From GCA-2746795 sp046496595 (lineage in GTDB: Bacteria > Chloroflexota > Anaerolineae > Promineifilales > Promineifilaceae): a stretch of 26,036 nucleotides of DNA. Below are positions 1 to 7,998 of this stretch, piece after piece. The notes under the pieces were generated by a model. The model saw only the letters and a list, made by a program, of their open reading frames with translations, had not been told where the DNA came from and searched no databases. A program made the position numbers and the translations under genes. The DNA lies in the NCBI GenBank assembly GCA_046496595.1, contig JAWOGU010000742.1:1-26036 (forward strand), given 5' to 3'. How positions within the stretch are numbered: position 1 is the first letter of the stretch; each line of letters starts with the position of its first letter.

Positions 1-106
1 GCCGCCGGCCGTAAACGACGCAAAGCGCGCCCAAGGGTTCTGCATATTGGCGGTCTAGCAGGTTGAGTTCAAATGTGCGCCCGATGAAAGTCAGCTTTTC
101 CGTCAC
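1..106 (-). CDS. ATPase_2-type P-loop ATPase, N-terminal part only (cut by window edge)
   Basis: A GTG at 106-104 opens a frame of 35 codons that runs off the left edge. It is preceded by a good ribosome site, GGAGG, five bases upstream. The peptide reads roughly MTEKLTFIGRTFELNLLD..., then LGALCVVYGRR at the edge. This matches, position for position, the start of the complete ATPase at 9789-11276 (FVGRSRELETLDR...LLILYGRRRVGKT), so the Walker A loop should begin just beyond the edge. ATPase_2 (archaeal-type ATPase, PF01637) proteins are STAND/AAA-like NTPases of mostly unknown role, common in accessory DNA. It is likely a paralogue of the other copy. Only the N-terminus is visible, so completeness cannot be judged. 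Confidence 0.72.
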   Translation of the reverse strand, partial: MTEKLTFIGRTFELNLLDRQYAEPLGALCVVYGRR

Positions 107-578
107 CCAGACCTCCGTTGACCATCTGTCTTTAAGTGAATTTGTATTAGCTTAATTGAGATTAAGATTATAACCAGTTTGCTTGTTAAGACAATGGTAA
201 GGATACCGGTCAGATAGAAGCCTATGCTCGCCCTCTTCGGGGACGCGCCAGCGTCACCAACCCACGCTGCCCTCAATGACCAGACCACAGATAACGAACT
301 ATTTCTATCAGTCGTCATGAATTCCCTGACTCCCATTATTCCTGACGCCGCATGGTGTACCCAAGACACCACCCCAGATGTATATGCACGCCAGGTTTAA
401 TCAGCATACTGGGTGATTACACCGTCTGACGGACAACGACAATTAGAAATGCCCACGCATTGGCTCAAAAAGAATCTTACTTTGCGTATCTCGTAGGATG
501 GGTTTAGTTTCTTCCCAACACGCTTTTGGCTAGATGCAACGAGGGTATTAACGAATTCCGATTCCGGATTCATGAAGG
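107..578. other. Gap with no supported gene
   Basis: Upstream region of the edge ATPase gene. Apart from the promoter at 167-194 I see only short open frames without ribosome sites or recognisable domains. The AT-rich part (120-200) looks like a promoter region; the rest resembles decayed sequence. Confidence 0.5.
167..194 (-). promoter_or_regulatory. Sigma-70-like promoter for the edge ATPase gene
   Basis: On the minus strand TTGTCT (194-189) and a perfect TATAAT (172-167) are separated by 16 bases, about 60 bases upstream of the GTG start at 106. The stretch is AT-rich compared with its surroundings. Assigned by inspection only. Confidence 0.5.
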
Positions 579-797
579 TCAGGAAACCACCCAATTCCGT
601 TCCCTAATCTTCGGGTCAACAAGGGCCATAACGAGAACAGGAGGGCTGAAAACGGCCGTTTTCAGCCCCATCGCTTTCTTGATCCATTCACTCGTATTAA
701 ACAGCCGTTCTCCACACTCCTCTTTTCCCACCTGAAACGCCCATACGGCCCCGCCTGGCTGCTTGCCACCAACCGCCGACGGCCGTTTTACCCCCGC
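579..797 (-). other. Open frame without start, possible gene fragment
   Basis: Between a TAA at 800-798 and a TGA at 581-579 the minus strand is open for 72 codons. It reads like protein (for example ...GERLFNTSEWIKKAMGLK... then TAVFSPPVLVMALVDPK). There is no ATG start or ribosome site at its head, and I do not recognise the family. It may be the C-terminal piece of a decayed gene whose upstream pieces lie in other frames at 788-1340. It carries the 26-bp palindrome described separately. Confidence 0.2.
643..668. repeat. Perfect 26-bp palindrome centred on AACGGCCGTT
   Basis: The 13-base half-site GGGCTGAAAACGG is followed directly by its exact reverse complement, with no loop. The centre is the dispersed AACGGCCGTT motif. 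Because of the symmetry both strands translate to the same peptide in one frame (GLKTAVFSP). No T-run follows on either side, so a simple terminator is less likely than an extended protein site or a motif embedded in a cruciform. Confidence 0.85.
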
Positions 798-916
798 TTA
801 TGCTCATGGACAAAGGTGGACAATTCCCACACCCAAAGAGCCGGTTGGACGGCCGTTATCACGTCCCCGTAAAAATCTATGCCTCGCTGGTCCACCGGAA
901 CCAATGCTTTGTCATC
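788..916 (-). pseudogene. Fragment resembling the start of a P22-type antirepressor (weak)
   Basis: The minus-strand frame reads DDKALVPVDQRGIDFYGDVI, then TAVQPALW and on to a TAA at 790-788. The stretch KALVPVDQRGIDFYGD resembles the opening of P22_AR_N antirepressor proteins, and compares with DLIPIKQETVQFYDD of the intact antirepressor at 19181-19987. After about 24 residues the similarity stops. The frame has no good start codon and remains open further upstream, out of frame with 918-1340. It may instead be a shifted continuation of that sequence. Confidence 0.25.
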
Positions 917-917
917 C

Positions 918-1340
918 TCATGTTTCCCCTGCCACTCTACTCGTTTCTGCTTCGGACAGCCCAGGATGATAGAACGAGATGCTGGCCCCTACCACTGCCC
1001 AGAGAGCCGGAAAACTGCCGTTAAAATCCAAGATAACAGCCGACACCGAAGGCACATGGTAAATAACGGCGCCCCCTACCCAATCGGCAATGGGATGGGG
1101 ATAGGTAAACACGACCACCATGTCATCGGCGAGGCGCTGTTTATGGTCGGACGGCCACTCATCAAAGTGGCGCTGCACGTCTGACGAGGTATGCACACCT
1201 GCCAGCGGGAAGGACGGAGCTGGGGTGGGTATGGCTTCAGCCGCGTTGTTGTTTTGGGTGGGAACGGCCGTTTCCTCCAGCGGTTCAAATTGTAAAATAT
1301 CGCCCGGATCCGTATACAGGAATAGCTTTCCGTCCGCCAA
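918..1340 (-). pseudogene. Frame-shifted continuation of the META-domain gene
   Basis: This 140-codon frame begins with ADGKLFLYTDPGDILQFEP, which is the expected last strand of a META domain (pattern ...Y.l.dgkL.Ly...g..L.F). The upstream gene at 1285-2079 enters the same DNA in another frame and ends in an unrelated tail. One missing base in the CAATTTGG stretch near 1335-1342 explains both. After the META end comes a Pro/Ala/Thr-rich linker and about 85 residues (VVVFTYPHPIADWVGGAVIY...) that I do not recognise. The frame stops at 918-920. Either the gene is broken or the assembly lacks a base here. Confidence 0.55.
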
Positions 1341-2079
1341 ATTGGTAGTTCGTCGCTTCGCTGAGGGCGGTGGTGAAGTTGCCTTCCTGGATGAGAACCG
1401 TTTCTGCTTGATTGCAGTTTGATTCGGCCATGCTCAACATGGGAAAGTGAATATCGTCATCGGCGGCGGTATAACGGCCGTTGTAATGTCGGCAGCCCGC
1501 AAAACCGCTTATGGTTTCGGCATCGTCAAAGATGAGGGTGATTTCGGTGTCAGGCAGCAGTTCTTGGCTGTCCCAAGCTGACAACTGCCAGGCTGTGCCT
1601 ACCAAATCAACCGGGTTCATATCGAACTGTGCTTTTGGCTCAAAAACAAGCGTTGTTTCTCCAGCGGCATTGTGAATTGCCAATTGATCCCCTTGAAACC
1701 GGTAGCCAGCCGCCATCCAGAGCGCTTCCTGAAAGGCTGTCTCTTGCGCCAGGACGCCTTCTATCTCGGGACAGTCGCGGGCAGTGCTGGCGACTTCGGG
1801 AATGGTGAGGCTGCCTTGCGCGGTAGCTGTGTAAGCGCCGCCATACCAGTTGCAGCCAGAGTAGCCCGTCACCTCGCCTCCGCTAAATAAAAGGGTGAGG
1901 CGGCTTTCAGGGAGTGGGGAACGGCCGTTTAACGAAACCACTGACCATTCTGTGCCGTCGAGAGTATGGGGAAGGGAAACGGCCGTGGGTTGTTCAGAAG
2001 AGGCGGCTGAAGTGCACGCTGCCAGCAACCCCAGCCATAACATGGCGGTTAAGAAACAGCAGGTTTTTTTATAGTTCAT
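1285..2079 (-). CDS. Lipoprotein with two META (HslJ-like) domains, 3' end frame-shifted
   Basis: The start is taken as the ATG at 2079, which has GAGGTG ten bases upstream; a TTG at 2088 is in frame but too close to that site. The N-terminus (MNYKKTCCFLTAMLWLGLLAAC) is a lipoprotein signal with lipobox LLAAC, so the product is probably anchored outside the cytoplasmic membrane. Two META domains (PF03724) follow: the first at about residues 35-145 (LDGTEWSVVSLNG, GCNWYGGAY), the second from about 155 (LVGTAWQLSAWDS, GCRHYNGRYTA). META domains occur in HslJ-type envelope and stress proteins; the function is unknown. The last strand of the second domain is lost to a frameshift, and the sequence continues in the frame at 918-1340. 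First of a leftward run of envelope genes. Confidence 0.75.
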   Translation of the reverse strand: MNYKKTCCFLTAMLWLGLLAACTSAASSEQPTAVSLPHTLDGTEWSVVSLNGRSPLPESRLTLLFSGGEVTGYSGCNWYGGAYTATAQGSLTIPEVASTARDCPEIEGVLAQETAFQEALWMAAGYRFQGDQLAIHNAAGETTLVFEPKAQFDMNPVDLVGTAWQLSAWDSQELLPDTEITLIFDDAETISGFAGCRHYNGRYTAADDDIHFPMLSMAESNCNQAETVLIQEGNFTTALSEATNYQFGGRKAIPVYGSGRYFTI

Positions 2080-2125
2080 ATCGCCCAATCACCTCGTCTA
2101 GCTGTGGTTTTTCCGTCAAACGATG

Positions 2126-3982
2126 TCATTCAGACGACACCACATCTAAAACCAGGGTAAACGGCCGTTCCAGTGCCAGCGCCGCCAGTAAATACAAAGC
2201 AACGGGTTCGCCCGGCGGGACATCAACGGTGTAGGTCAGTTCATCCTCAAACTCAAAGTTGGGGCAGGTACGCTCGTCCAGAGCGCTGGTTTCCAGATAG
2301 AGACAGTAAAGACGAATATCGTCGGGGCTGGCATCGGTGACGGTGAGGCGCAGGCGAGCCAAGCCATCGTCCCCTCCGTTGGGCGACGTTTCCAGCCATT
2401 CAACCTGCTGGATTCTTGCTCCGGCATAGCCAATTTCCAGGGGCACATCCACATCCCACACATCCCCAACCTGATGGCTGTCCCACGCCAGCGGCACGTT
2501 TATTTGGCGGGTGAGGTTGAGCAGTTCAATGGTCAGGGTGGCGGTAACGACATCGGCATCGGCGGCAAGGGGTCTCCACCGATTATGCATCAACTGCCGA
2601 AAGGCGCTGGTACTCGAATCGTAGACGGCTGGTTCGCCTTCTCGACTTGTGGGTGCGGTGCTGCGCCCCTGATCGTCAATGAGCGAATCGGGCATGGTGA
2701 CGTTGGGGAGCGCCAGCTGGGGCGGGTTAGCGGTGGGATTCATTTGCCACAGGGGATCTACCAGGATTAAGGTGTCGATGGTGGTGGATTCAGGAGAGAA
2801 ATCGGCGGTAACGGCCGTGATCGTGATCCCATTTTGCGCATCTATGGCCAACGGTGGTTCATCCACAAGCAGCCCTGGTACCAGCGGCGAAAACTGGACG
2901 GAAATCACATCTTCGATGGCATGGATACCATATTGGTCAAGGGCACGCTTGCTCCACAATTCCAGCGAATGTTCCAAATTAAGCCGCCCGTCTAATTCCC
3001 ACTCATCGCCAGAACAGGGATCAATGAATCGCTGCCCGGACTTATTCCAGATGTAGCGGCACTCCTCTACCTCAATTTCTTCAGCATAGGGAGGCGACAC
3101 GGGGGCAAAAGCAAATAGCTGCCCTTCTGGCGTGTGGACGAGCCAGAAATCACCTTCTTCAATCCAATAGGGCATGGATTTTGGCGGATAGTCGGCTGGG
3201 GTCAGGATGAGCGATTGCAGGGGCGGATACGCCACATCGCCTAAATCAAGGGCTGTTTCTGTGCCAGCGGGGATGGCATAGTCGAGGCGTTGGGCGTAAA
3301 GTCTGAAAACGGTGAGGGGCGCGTTTTGGATGGTAAAACGGCCGTTCCCATCTGTTTGCGCCACCGGTTGGCCGTCTGGCTCCAAGCGCAGCAGCACACC
3401 GGGTATTGGTTGGGTTTCATCCTCGGCGGCGACTAAACGGCCGTTTATGGTGCGTCCTGCTTCACCCGCTTCGTCAGTCTGCGGAATCTCCAAATCAAAG
3501 CAGGCCACACCGCGCTGATGGATGAGTTGGCCTTTGAACGTATATCCTTCAACCGACGGCCAGCTTCTGAAATCGAAACGATACGACATACGGCCGTTTT
3601 TCTCTACCGCGATTTCATATTGCGTGTCCTTCTGCCAACTGTCCACTTGCGCTTCTCCAGTGAGTAACAGCGTTGGTTTCTCGCTGAGTTGTAAACCTGT
3701 CACCTCAATCGTGCCGTGCAGGTCGCTTTCATATTGGATATCTAGGGTCATGTCAGCGGGCAGTGGGGTGCAAACGGCCGTTGTGGGGGTCGGCTCCGGG
3801 GTGACAATCTTCACCACCACTTCGGTGCCGGCCTGGTTGGTGGGCGACGATACCAGAGGAACGCCCAAAGGCATCTGCGTCACTTCTGCCGGTCTTATGG
3901 CAATTTCACAGGCGGTCAGGAAAACGGCCGTTAGCATGAGGATCAAAATAAACAGCTTAGCCGGTTGTACGAATAGTTTCAT
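2126..3982 (-). CDS. Large lipoprotein with carboxypeptidase-regulatory-like domain
   Basis: Starts at the ATG at 3982 (618 residues); a longer open frame upstream has no signal sequence. Residues 1-25 form a lipoprotein signal, MKLFVQPAKLFILILMLTAV then FLTAC with Cys25 as lipidation site. A short Pro/Thr linker follows. Around residues 180-250 the segment NGRLVAAEDETQPIPGVLLR followed by TDGNGRFTIQNAP has the look of a carboxypeptidase regulatory-like beta-sandwich. The remaining 350 residues contain beta-rich sequence and I do not recognise a domain. Ends with TGA at 2128-2126. The gap to the META gene is 46 bases, consistent with one transcript. The substrate or role cannot be read from the sequence. 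Several NGR and TAV tripeptides come from embedded AACGGCCGTT motifs. Confidence 0.75.
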   Translation of the reverse strand: MKLFVQPAKLFILILMLTAVFLTACEIAIRPAEVTQMPLGVPLVSSPTNQAGTEVVVKIVTPEPTPTTAVCTPLPADMTLDIQYESDLHGTIEVTGLQLSEKPTLLLTGEAQVDSWQKDTQYEIAVEKNGRMSYRFDFRSWPSVEGYTFKGQLIHQRGVACFDLEIPQTDEAGEAGRTINGRLVAAEDETQPIPGVLLRLEPDGQPVAQTDGNGRFTIQNAPLTVFRLYAQRLDYAIPAGTETALDLGDVAYPPLQSLILTPADYPPKSMPYWIEEGDFWLVHTPEGQLFAFAPVSPPYAEEIEVEECRYIWNKSGQRFIDPCSGDEWELDGRLNLEHSLELWSKRALDQYGIHAIEDVISVQFSPLVPGLLVDEPPLAIDAQNGITITAVTADFSPESTTIDTLILVDPLWQMNPTANPPQLALPNVTMPDSLIDDQGRSTAPTSREGEPAVYDSSTSAFRQLMHNRWRPLAADADVVTATLTIELLNLTRQINVPLAWDSHQVGDVWDVDVPLEIGYAGARIQQVEWLETSPNGGDDGLARLRLTVTDASPDDIRLYCLYLETSALDERTCPNFEFEDELTYTVDVPPGEPVALYLLAALALERPFTLVLDVVSSE

Positions 3983-4017
3983 AGGACACTTCCCATACTC
4001 TTCCAGAATTAGGTTTT

Positions 4018-4236
4018 CTAAACCTCGCCCGGTTGGACAATGAAGAAGGCGGCGGCGCCCAGCACTGGTACGCCAACAATGAGCGCCGCCCAAACAGCCT
4101 GGGCCACGTCAGATAACGGCCGTTTCCGCAGTTGACGCAGCGCTGCCAACGCCAGTAAGAACCAAATGACAATGAATATGAGGGGCAGTCCACACTGCAC
4201 CAGTAAATAGCCTACATTAATACCTATCGCTTCCAT
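4018..4236 (-). CDS. Small two-helix membrane protein, PLDc_N-like
   Basis: A 72-residue protein with a strong ribosome site (TTGGAGG, six bases before ATG 4236). It has two predicted membrane helices, at about residues 9-34 (VGYLLVQCGLPLIFIVIWFL...) and 46-67 (AVWAALIVGVPVLGAAAFFI), joined by a basic loop RQLRKRPLSD. The arrangement resembles the PLDc_N module found at the head of cardiolipin synthases and as stand-alone small proteins; this is a resemblance, not proof. It sits 35 bases before the large lipoprotein and 39 bases after the propeller lipoprotein, all in the same direction. The KRP in its loop is encoded by an AACGGCCGTT copy. Confidence 0.7.
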   Translation of the reverse strand: MEAIGINVGYLLVQCGLPLIFIVIWFLLALAALRQLRKRPLSDVAQAVWAALIVGVPVLGAAAFFIVQPGEV

Positions 4237-4275
4237 TATTGTCCTCCAAATATGTTTTAGCTAACTAAATTTTAC

Positions 4276-5922
4276 CTATACGCATGACAGAAAATTCTGG
4301 ATTCTTTCACGGGGTGATCGCATAAAGCGTAACGGTCGTTCTCTGCGAATTGGCCGCCACATAGCCGTTGACACAATGTGCAACTCTACGTAGGCGGGCA
4401 TCACATCCCACACTCCGCTGCCGTCGGTGCGAGCCGCCAGCAAATGTATGCTTTCCCGATAGTCATTAGCGGCAAAAAGAACCGTCTCCTCATCGACCCA
4501 ACACGCCTGGCTTAAGCTGACGGGATTCTCAGCATGGCTGCCCAAAAAGCCGGAGCCAGCACGTACCAGCAAGTGTGTTTCGCCACTGACGGTGTCCCAC
4601 AGCCACAATTCTTGCTGGTCAGGCAAGGTAGTCCTGTTGTGCGTGGTGAAGAGCAGCTGCTGCCCATCATCCCGCCAGGCCAAACCCGACCCCCAGCCCA
4701 AATCGCTGACTTCCCAGCCAATGGTCTGCTGCTCGCCGCTGGACACATCCTTGACCCACAAACGGTTATCCAAATCGGCGTAGGCGAGGTGCTCCCCATT
4801 GGGCGACACCCGAAAATGTTGACCGTGAAACTCATGTGACGGCACTTGTGCGAGGGCGCGGCGTTCACCGCTGCGCAGATCGTGAAGATAGACAGTGCTA
4901 TTGTGACTGTAAGCGATTTGATCATCACCTAACCCATGATGGGTCATCCAGTCAACGCTGGTGATGATATCTTCCTCTCCATTCGCCTCCCGCACTACCA
5001 AATTGCGTACCATCAAATAACGGCCAGTCGGCGACCAACTCATTTCTTCTGCCATATGCTCAATGGCAAAGCCAGGGCGGGTAGCAATTGCTGTGGCCTC
5101 TCCGTTGTTGGCATCGACCAGCCAATACGTATCAGTTATTTCAGAATAGTCGTTTTCGTCCCGTTTCCCCAAGGCGGTGGTAATGGTGGCGATGGTGCTG
5201 CCATCAGGCGACCAATGCGCATACAAATCCCACAAGTCTGGATGGCTAAAAAGGGGTCGTGGCTTTGCGCCCTCGGCCATAGACAGGGTGTAGAGCGTAT
5301 CCCCGTCAACATAGGTAATCTGATCACCGGAGGGACTCCAGGTAAACGCTTTGGCGCGCGGCAGCAGTTGGCGCACGGCTTCGGTTTGCAGATTAACAAA
5401 CCACAGCCCGACATTTTCGGCATCTGCGGGAGCGCCAGAGCCAGGGCCACTGTAACCACCGACGCCAGGCAGCAGCAGATAACGGCCGTTTGGCGAAAGC
5501 TGCGGCTCAAAGTTGAAAGAGGTATATTGACGGACATCTTCCATGCAGGCGACTGACCCATAAAAAGTATCAAACACCGTCTCAGTAAAGGCCAGGCTGT
5601 CGGGATACGCCTTGAGCGCCCAGTTGCCATCTTGCATCTCCGTATAAAGAATGAGGGTGGCATCTTGGCTGATGTCGAACAACAAATCTGCGGATGCAGC
5701 TTGGGGTGAGGGTGTGAGCATTGCTGGGGGAGAAGTGGGCGGGACTGGTGTTTGGGTTGGCTCCGAGGTAATTGTCGTGGCCGGTGAGGCAGATGGCGTG
5801 GCCTGAACTATTTCGGTCACGCGAGGCGCAGCTTGACTATCTGGCTCCCGACAACCAGCAACGAATAGGCAAATGAGCAAGAACAAGATGAAACAGTGAA
5901 TGGTTTTAGTACCTATTGTCAC
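4276..5922 (-). CDS. TolB-like beta-propeller lipoprotein
   Basis: 548 residues starting at a GTG (5922); no better start lies before the signal sequence. The signal runs HCFILFLLICLF then VAGC, with Cys24 as lipid anchor. A Thr/Pro/Ser-rich tether covers about residues 30-75. The rest shows PD40/TolB-type propeller repeats with the usual SPxGxxL signature: PQLSPNGRYLLLPG, FTWSPSGDQITYVDG, AHWSPDGSTIATIT, MSWSPTGRYLMVRN, FRVSPNGEHLAYAD and LAWRDDGQQLLFTT, giving six recognisable blades. Such proteins usually bind partners or peptidoglycan-side complexes outside the cell; no enzyme motif is visible. It is first of the leftward run of envelope genes. One blade's NGR is encoded by an exact AACGGCCGTT (5481-5490). 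Confidence 0.82.
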   Translation of the reverse strand: MTIGTKTIHCFILFLLICLFVAGCREPDSQAAPRVTEIVQATPSASPATTITSEPTQTPVPPTSPPAMLTPSPQAASADLLFDISQDATLILYTEMQDGNWALKAYPDSLAFTETVFDTFYGSVACMEDVRQYTSFNFEPQLSPNGRYLLLPGVGGYSGPGSGAPADAENVGLWFVNLQTEAVRQLLPRAKAFTWSPSGDQITYVDGDTLYTLSMAEGAKPRPLFSHPDLWDLYAHWSPDGSTIATITTALGKRDENDYSEITDTYWLVDANNGEATAIATRPGFAIEHMAEEMSWSPTGRYLMVRNLVVREANGEEDIITSVDWMTHHGLGDDQIAYSHNSTVYLHDLRSGERRALAQVPSHEFHGQHFRVSPNGEHLAYADLDNRLWVKDVSSGEQQTIGWEVSDLGWGSGLAWRDDGQQLLFTTHNRTTLPDQQELWLWDTVSGETHLLVRAGSGFLGSHAENPVSLSQACWVDEETVLFAANDYRESIHLLAARTDGSGVWDVMPAYVELHIVSTAMWRPIRRERPLRFMRSPRERIQNFLSCV

Positions 5923-6039
5923 CCTGCCAATTATAGGAGAACTGCCGTTTGCTGCTTGACGATTGGCCGATACTCGGAAAACGGCCGTTCACGATTAGTA
6001 TCGGTGTATTCCTTCACTAAAATCCAAACGGAAAATGTT

Positions 6040-6657
6040 CTAATTGATGAATCCGCATACCGTCGGCGGCTCGGTGAAGGCCAAGGGGATGATGAAGGCC
6101 CATGCGCCCATAACAGCGGGTAATCCACGCCAAATAACAGGCATAATAGAATGACGCCGGCGCCGGTGATCAGGTTCAGGCGGGTGCGGATGCCGATGTA
6201 GCGGATGGCGGTGACCACCAGGGAAGGCAGTGTTTTAAAGACGATACGATCTTGGGAAACGGCCGTTGCCAGCCCCATAAACCGGTCAAATTCCAGCAGC
6301 AAGAAAGCCGTCAGCACGGCCGCGAATAGAAAATTACCGGCGACCTGCACCGTGACGGCCAGCACGCTCACCAGCAGCGAAAAAAGAAAACTGCTGATAG
6401 CGGCAGCCACGTCCGGGTCGCTTGTTAAGGTTTCTACCAGGGCTGCCGTTTTTTCCGCCAACCGGCCGTCATAGGATGACAGGGAGGTTGGCAACCCTTG
6501 CACCGAAAACGAGCGCCAGCCAGAAAATGGCCGCACCGACGCTCAAAATGCCGGTAATGAACAGGATTAAAGCCAGCCTTTTTGCAAGCCTTTGCCCATC
6601 AACCAGCGGTACAGCGGCGACAGAATGGCCGTGAGGGACATGGCAAAAAAGATGACC
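6040..6657 (-). pseudogene. AI-2E family transporter (PF01594) pseudogene
   Basis: Pieces of an AI-2E/YdiK-type membrane protein appear in order in changing frames. Near 6655-6565 it reads VVIFFAMSLTAILSPLYRWL then MGKGLQK. After a shift in an A5 run it reads RLALILFITGILSVGAA. After another shift near 6490 it reads LSSYDGRLAEKTAALVETL and a long helical stretch to GAGVILLCLLFGVDYPLLWA. After a third shift near 6100 it reads AFIIPLAFTEPPTV and then a stop near 6040. Both the true N-terminal helices and the C-terminal third are missing. Three shifts in about 600 bases, while neighbouring genes are intact, point to real decay rather than sequencing error. Confidence 0.75.
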
Positions 6658-6697
6658 ACTTGCAGGGGTGGCCACAAGAGCCGCCCCTGCAAGTGGT
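6645..6697 (-). terminator. Rho-independent terminator of the OTC gene
   Basis: On the minus strand, 28 bases after the OTC stop, a perfect 14-bp stem (ACCACTTGCAGGGG and its complement, 6697-6684 and 6668-6655) encloses a 15-base loop. CATC and six T follow at 6650-6645. A classic intrinsic terminator; it also marks the 5' limit of the transporter remnant. Confidence 0.88.
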
Positions 6698-6724
6698 ATT
6701 GATTTCCTTAAAAACTAGTTCAGA

Positions 6725-7726
6725 TTAATCTCCCAACGTCGCCACCATGATGGCCTTGATCGTGTGCATCCGGTTTTCAGCCTGAGCGAACACAATCGAC
6801 ATTTCCGATTCAAATACCTCTTCCGTCACTTCCAGGCTTTCCAGGCCGGTCTTCTGGTAGATGTCTTCACCTACCTTGGTTTCGCGGTTGTGGAAGGCGG
6901 GCAGACAGTGCATGAATTTCACGTCAGGATTGCCTGTCTTTTTCACCGCTTCCATGTTGATCTGGTACGGCTTGAGCATCCCAATCCGCTCATCCCATAC
7001 CTCTTTGGGTTCGCCCATGGAAACCCAGACGTCGGTGTAGAGGTAGTCCACGCCCTTGACGCCTTCGTCCACGCTTTCGGTCAGGGTGAGGCGCGCGCCG
7101 GTCTGGGCCGCGATTTGGCGGCAGGTGGCTACCAATTCATCTTCCGGCCAGAGGGACTTGGGCGCGCACAAGCGCACATCCATGCCCAGTTTACAGCCAG
7201 TGACCATCAGCGAGTTGCCCATGTTGTTGCGCGCGTCGCCCAGGTAGCAGTAGGCAATCTCGTTCAGGTGCTTGGGACTGTGTTCCATCATTGTCAGGAT
7301 GTCGCAGATCATTTGGGTGGGATGGAATTGATCGGTGAGGCCGTTCCACACTGGTACGCCCGCATATTCGGCCAGAATTTCCACCAATTCCTGCCCAAAA
7401 CCGCGATATTCGATGCCATCGTACATCCGTCCCAGCACACGGGCGGTGTCTTTCATGGATTCTTTGTGGCCGATTTGGGAACCGGACGGTCCCAGGTAGG
7501 TGACGTGTGCGCCCTGGTCGTAGGCAGCCACTTCAAAAGCGCAGCGGGTGCGAGTAGAGGATTTTTCAAAAATGAGGGCAATGTTTTTACCCTTGAGCCG
7601 TTGTTGTTCATAGCCGCCATACTTGGCGGCCTTGAGGTCGGCCGACAGCTTGAGCAGAAATTTGAGCTCCTCGGGGGTGAAGTCCATCTCTTTGACAAAA
7701 CTGCGATTGCGTAAATTAAAAGCCAT
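6725..7726 (-). CDS. argF: Ornithine carbamoyltransferase
   Basis: 333 residues, full length for the family. Catalyses carbamoyl phosphate plus ornithine to citrulline in arginine synthesis, or the reverse in the arginine deiminase pathway. Carbamoyl-phosphate site STRTR at residues 57-61, HPTQ at 135-138, ornithine-loop SMG in DVWVSMGEP (232-240), and the catalytic Cys loop HCLPAFH at 273-279 are all intact. Ribosome site AAGGAG lies eight bases before the ATG at 7726. It is alone between a pseudogene and a mobile-looking block and has its own terminator, so it is probably a single-gene transcript. No other arg genes are nearby, so anabolic (argF) versus catabolic (arcB) role is not decided; argF is given as the default. 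Confidence 0.93.
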   Translation of the reverse strand: MAFNLRNRSFVKEMDFTPEELKFLLKLSADLKAAKYGGYEQQRLKGKNIALIFEKSSTRTRCAFEVAAYDQGAHVTYLGPSGSQIGHKESMKDTARVLGRMYDGIEYRGFGQELVEILAEYAGVPVWNGLTDQFHPTQMICDILTMMEHSPKHLNEIAYCYLGDARNNMGNSLMVTGCKLGMDVRLCAPKSLWPEDELVATCRQIAAQTGARLTLTESVDEGVKGVDYLYTDVWVSMGEPKEVWDERIGMLKPYQINMEAVKKTGNPDVKFMHCLPAFHNRETKVGEDIYQKTGLESLEVTEEVFESEMSIVFAQAENRMHTIKAIMVATLGD

Positions 7727-7998
7727 TTGTATATCTCCTTAACTAAAAATATTTGTAAAGACGTTTTAGCCAGGCGGCCGCTTTGTATGGCCGTGCGCCA
7801 GGCATTTCCCACTAAAATATCATACTGTTGGGGAAGAAGACGCTAAAAGTTAAAACGACAGCGTATAGCACGAAATAATGATCAAAACGGGTAGAAAAAA
7901 TGGAGCGGCCATTGCTTCGCATAACCACCAAGCGCAGTGATAATTTATTAATCCCTGTAATGAGTCCAAGTCCTTTCCAGGAACAACCACAAAAAAAA

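Noticed and set aside
103..372. Minus-strand 89-codon open frame
   Set aside because: It spans the promoter and AT-rich leader of the edge ATPase gene, has no ribosome site, and its sequence shows no domain I recognise.
6764..7714. Long plus-strand open frame (316 codons) opposite the carbamoyltransferase gene
   Set aside because: It is the mirror of a fully conserved enzyme, has no ribosome site, and is rich in residues typical of antisense translation (His, Val, Gly).
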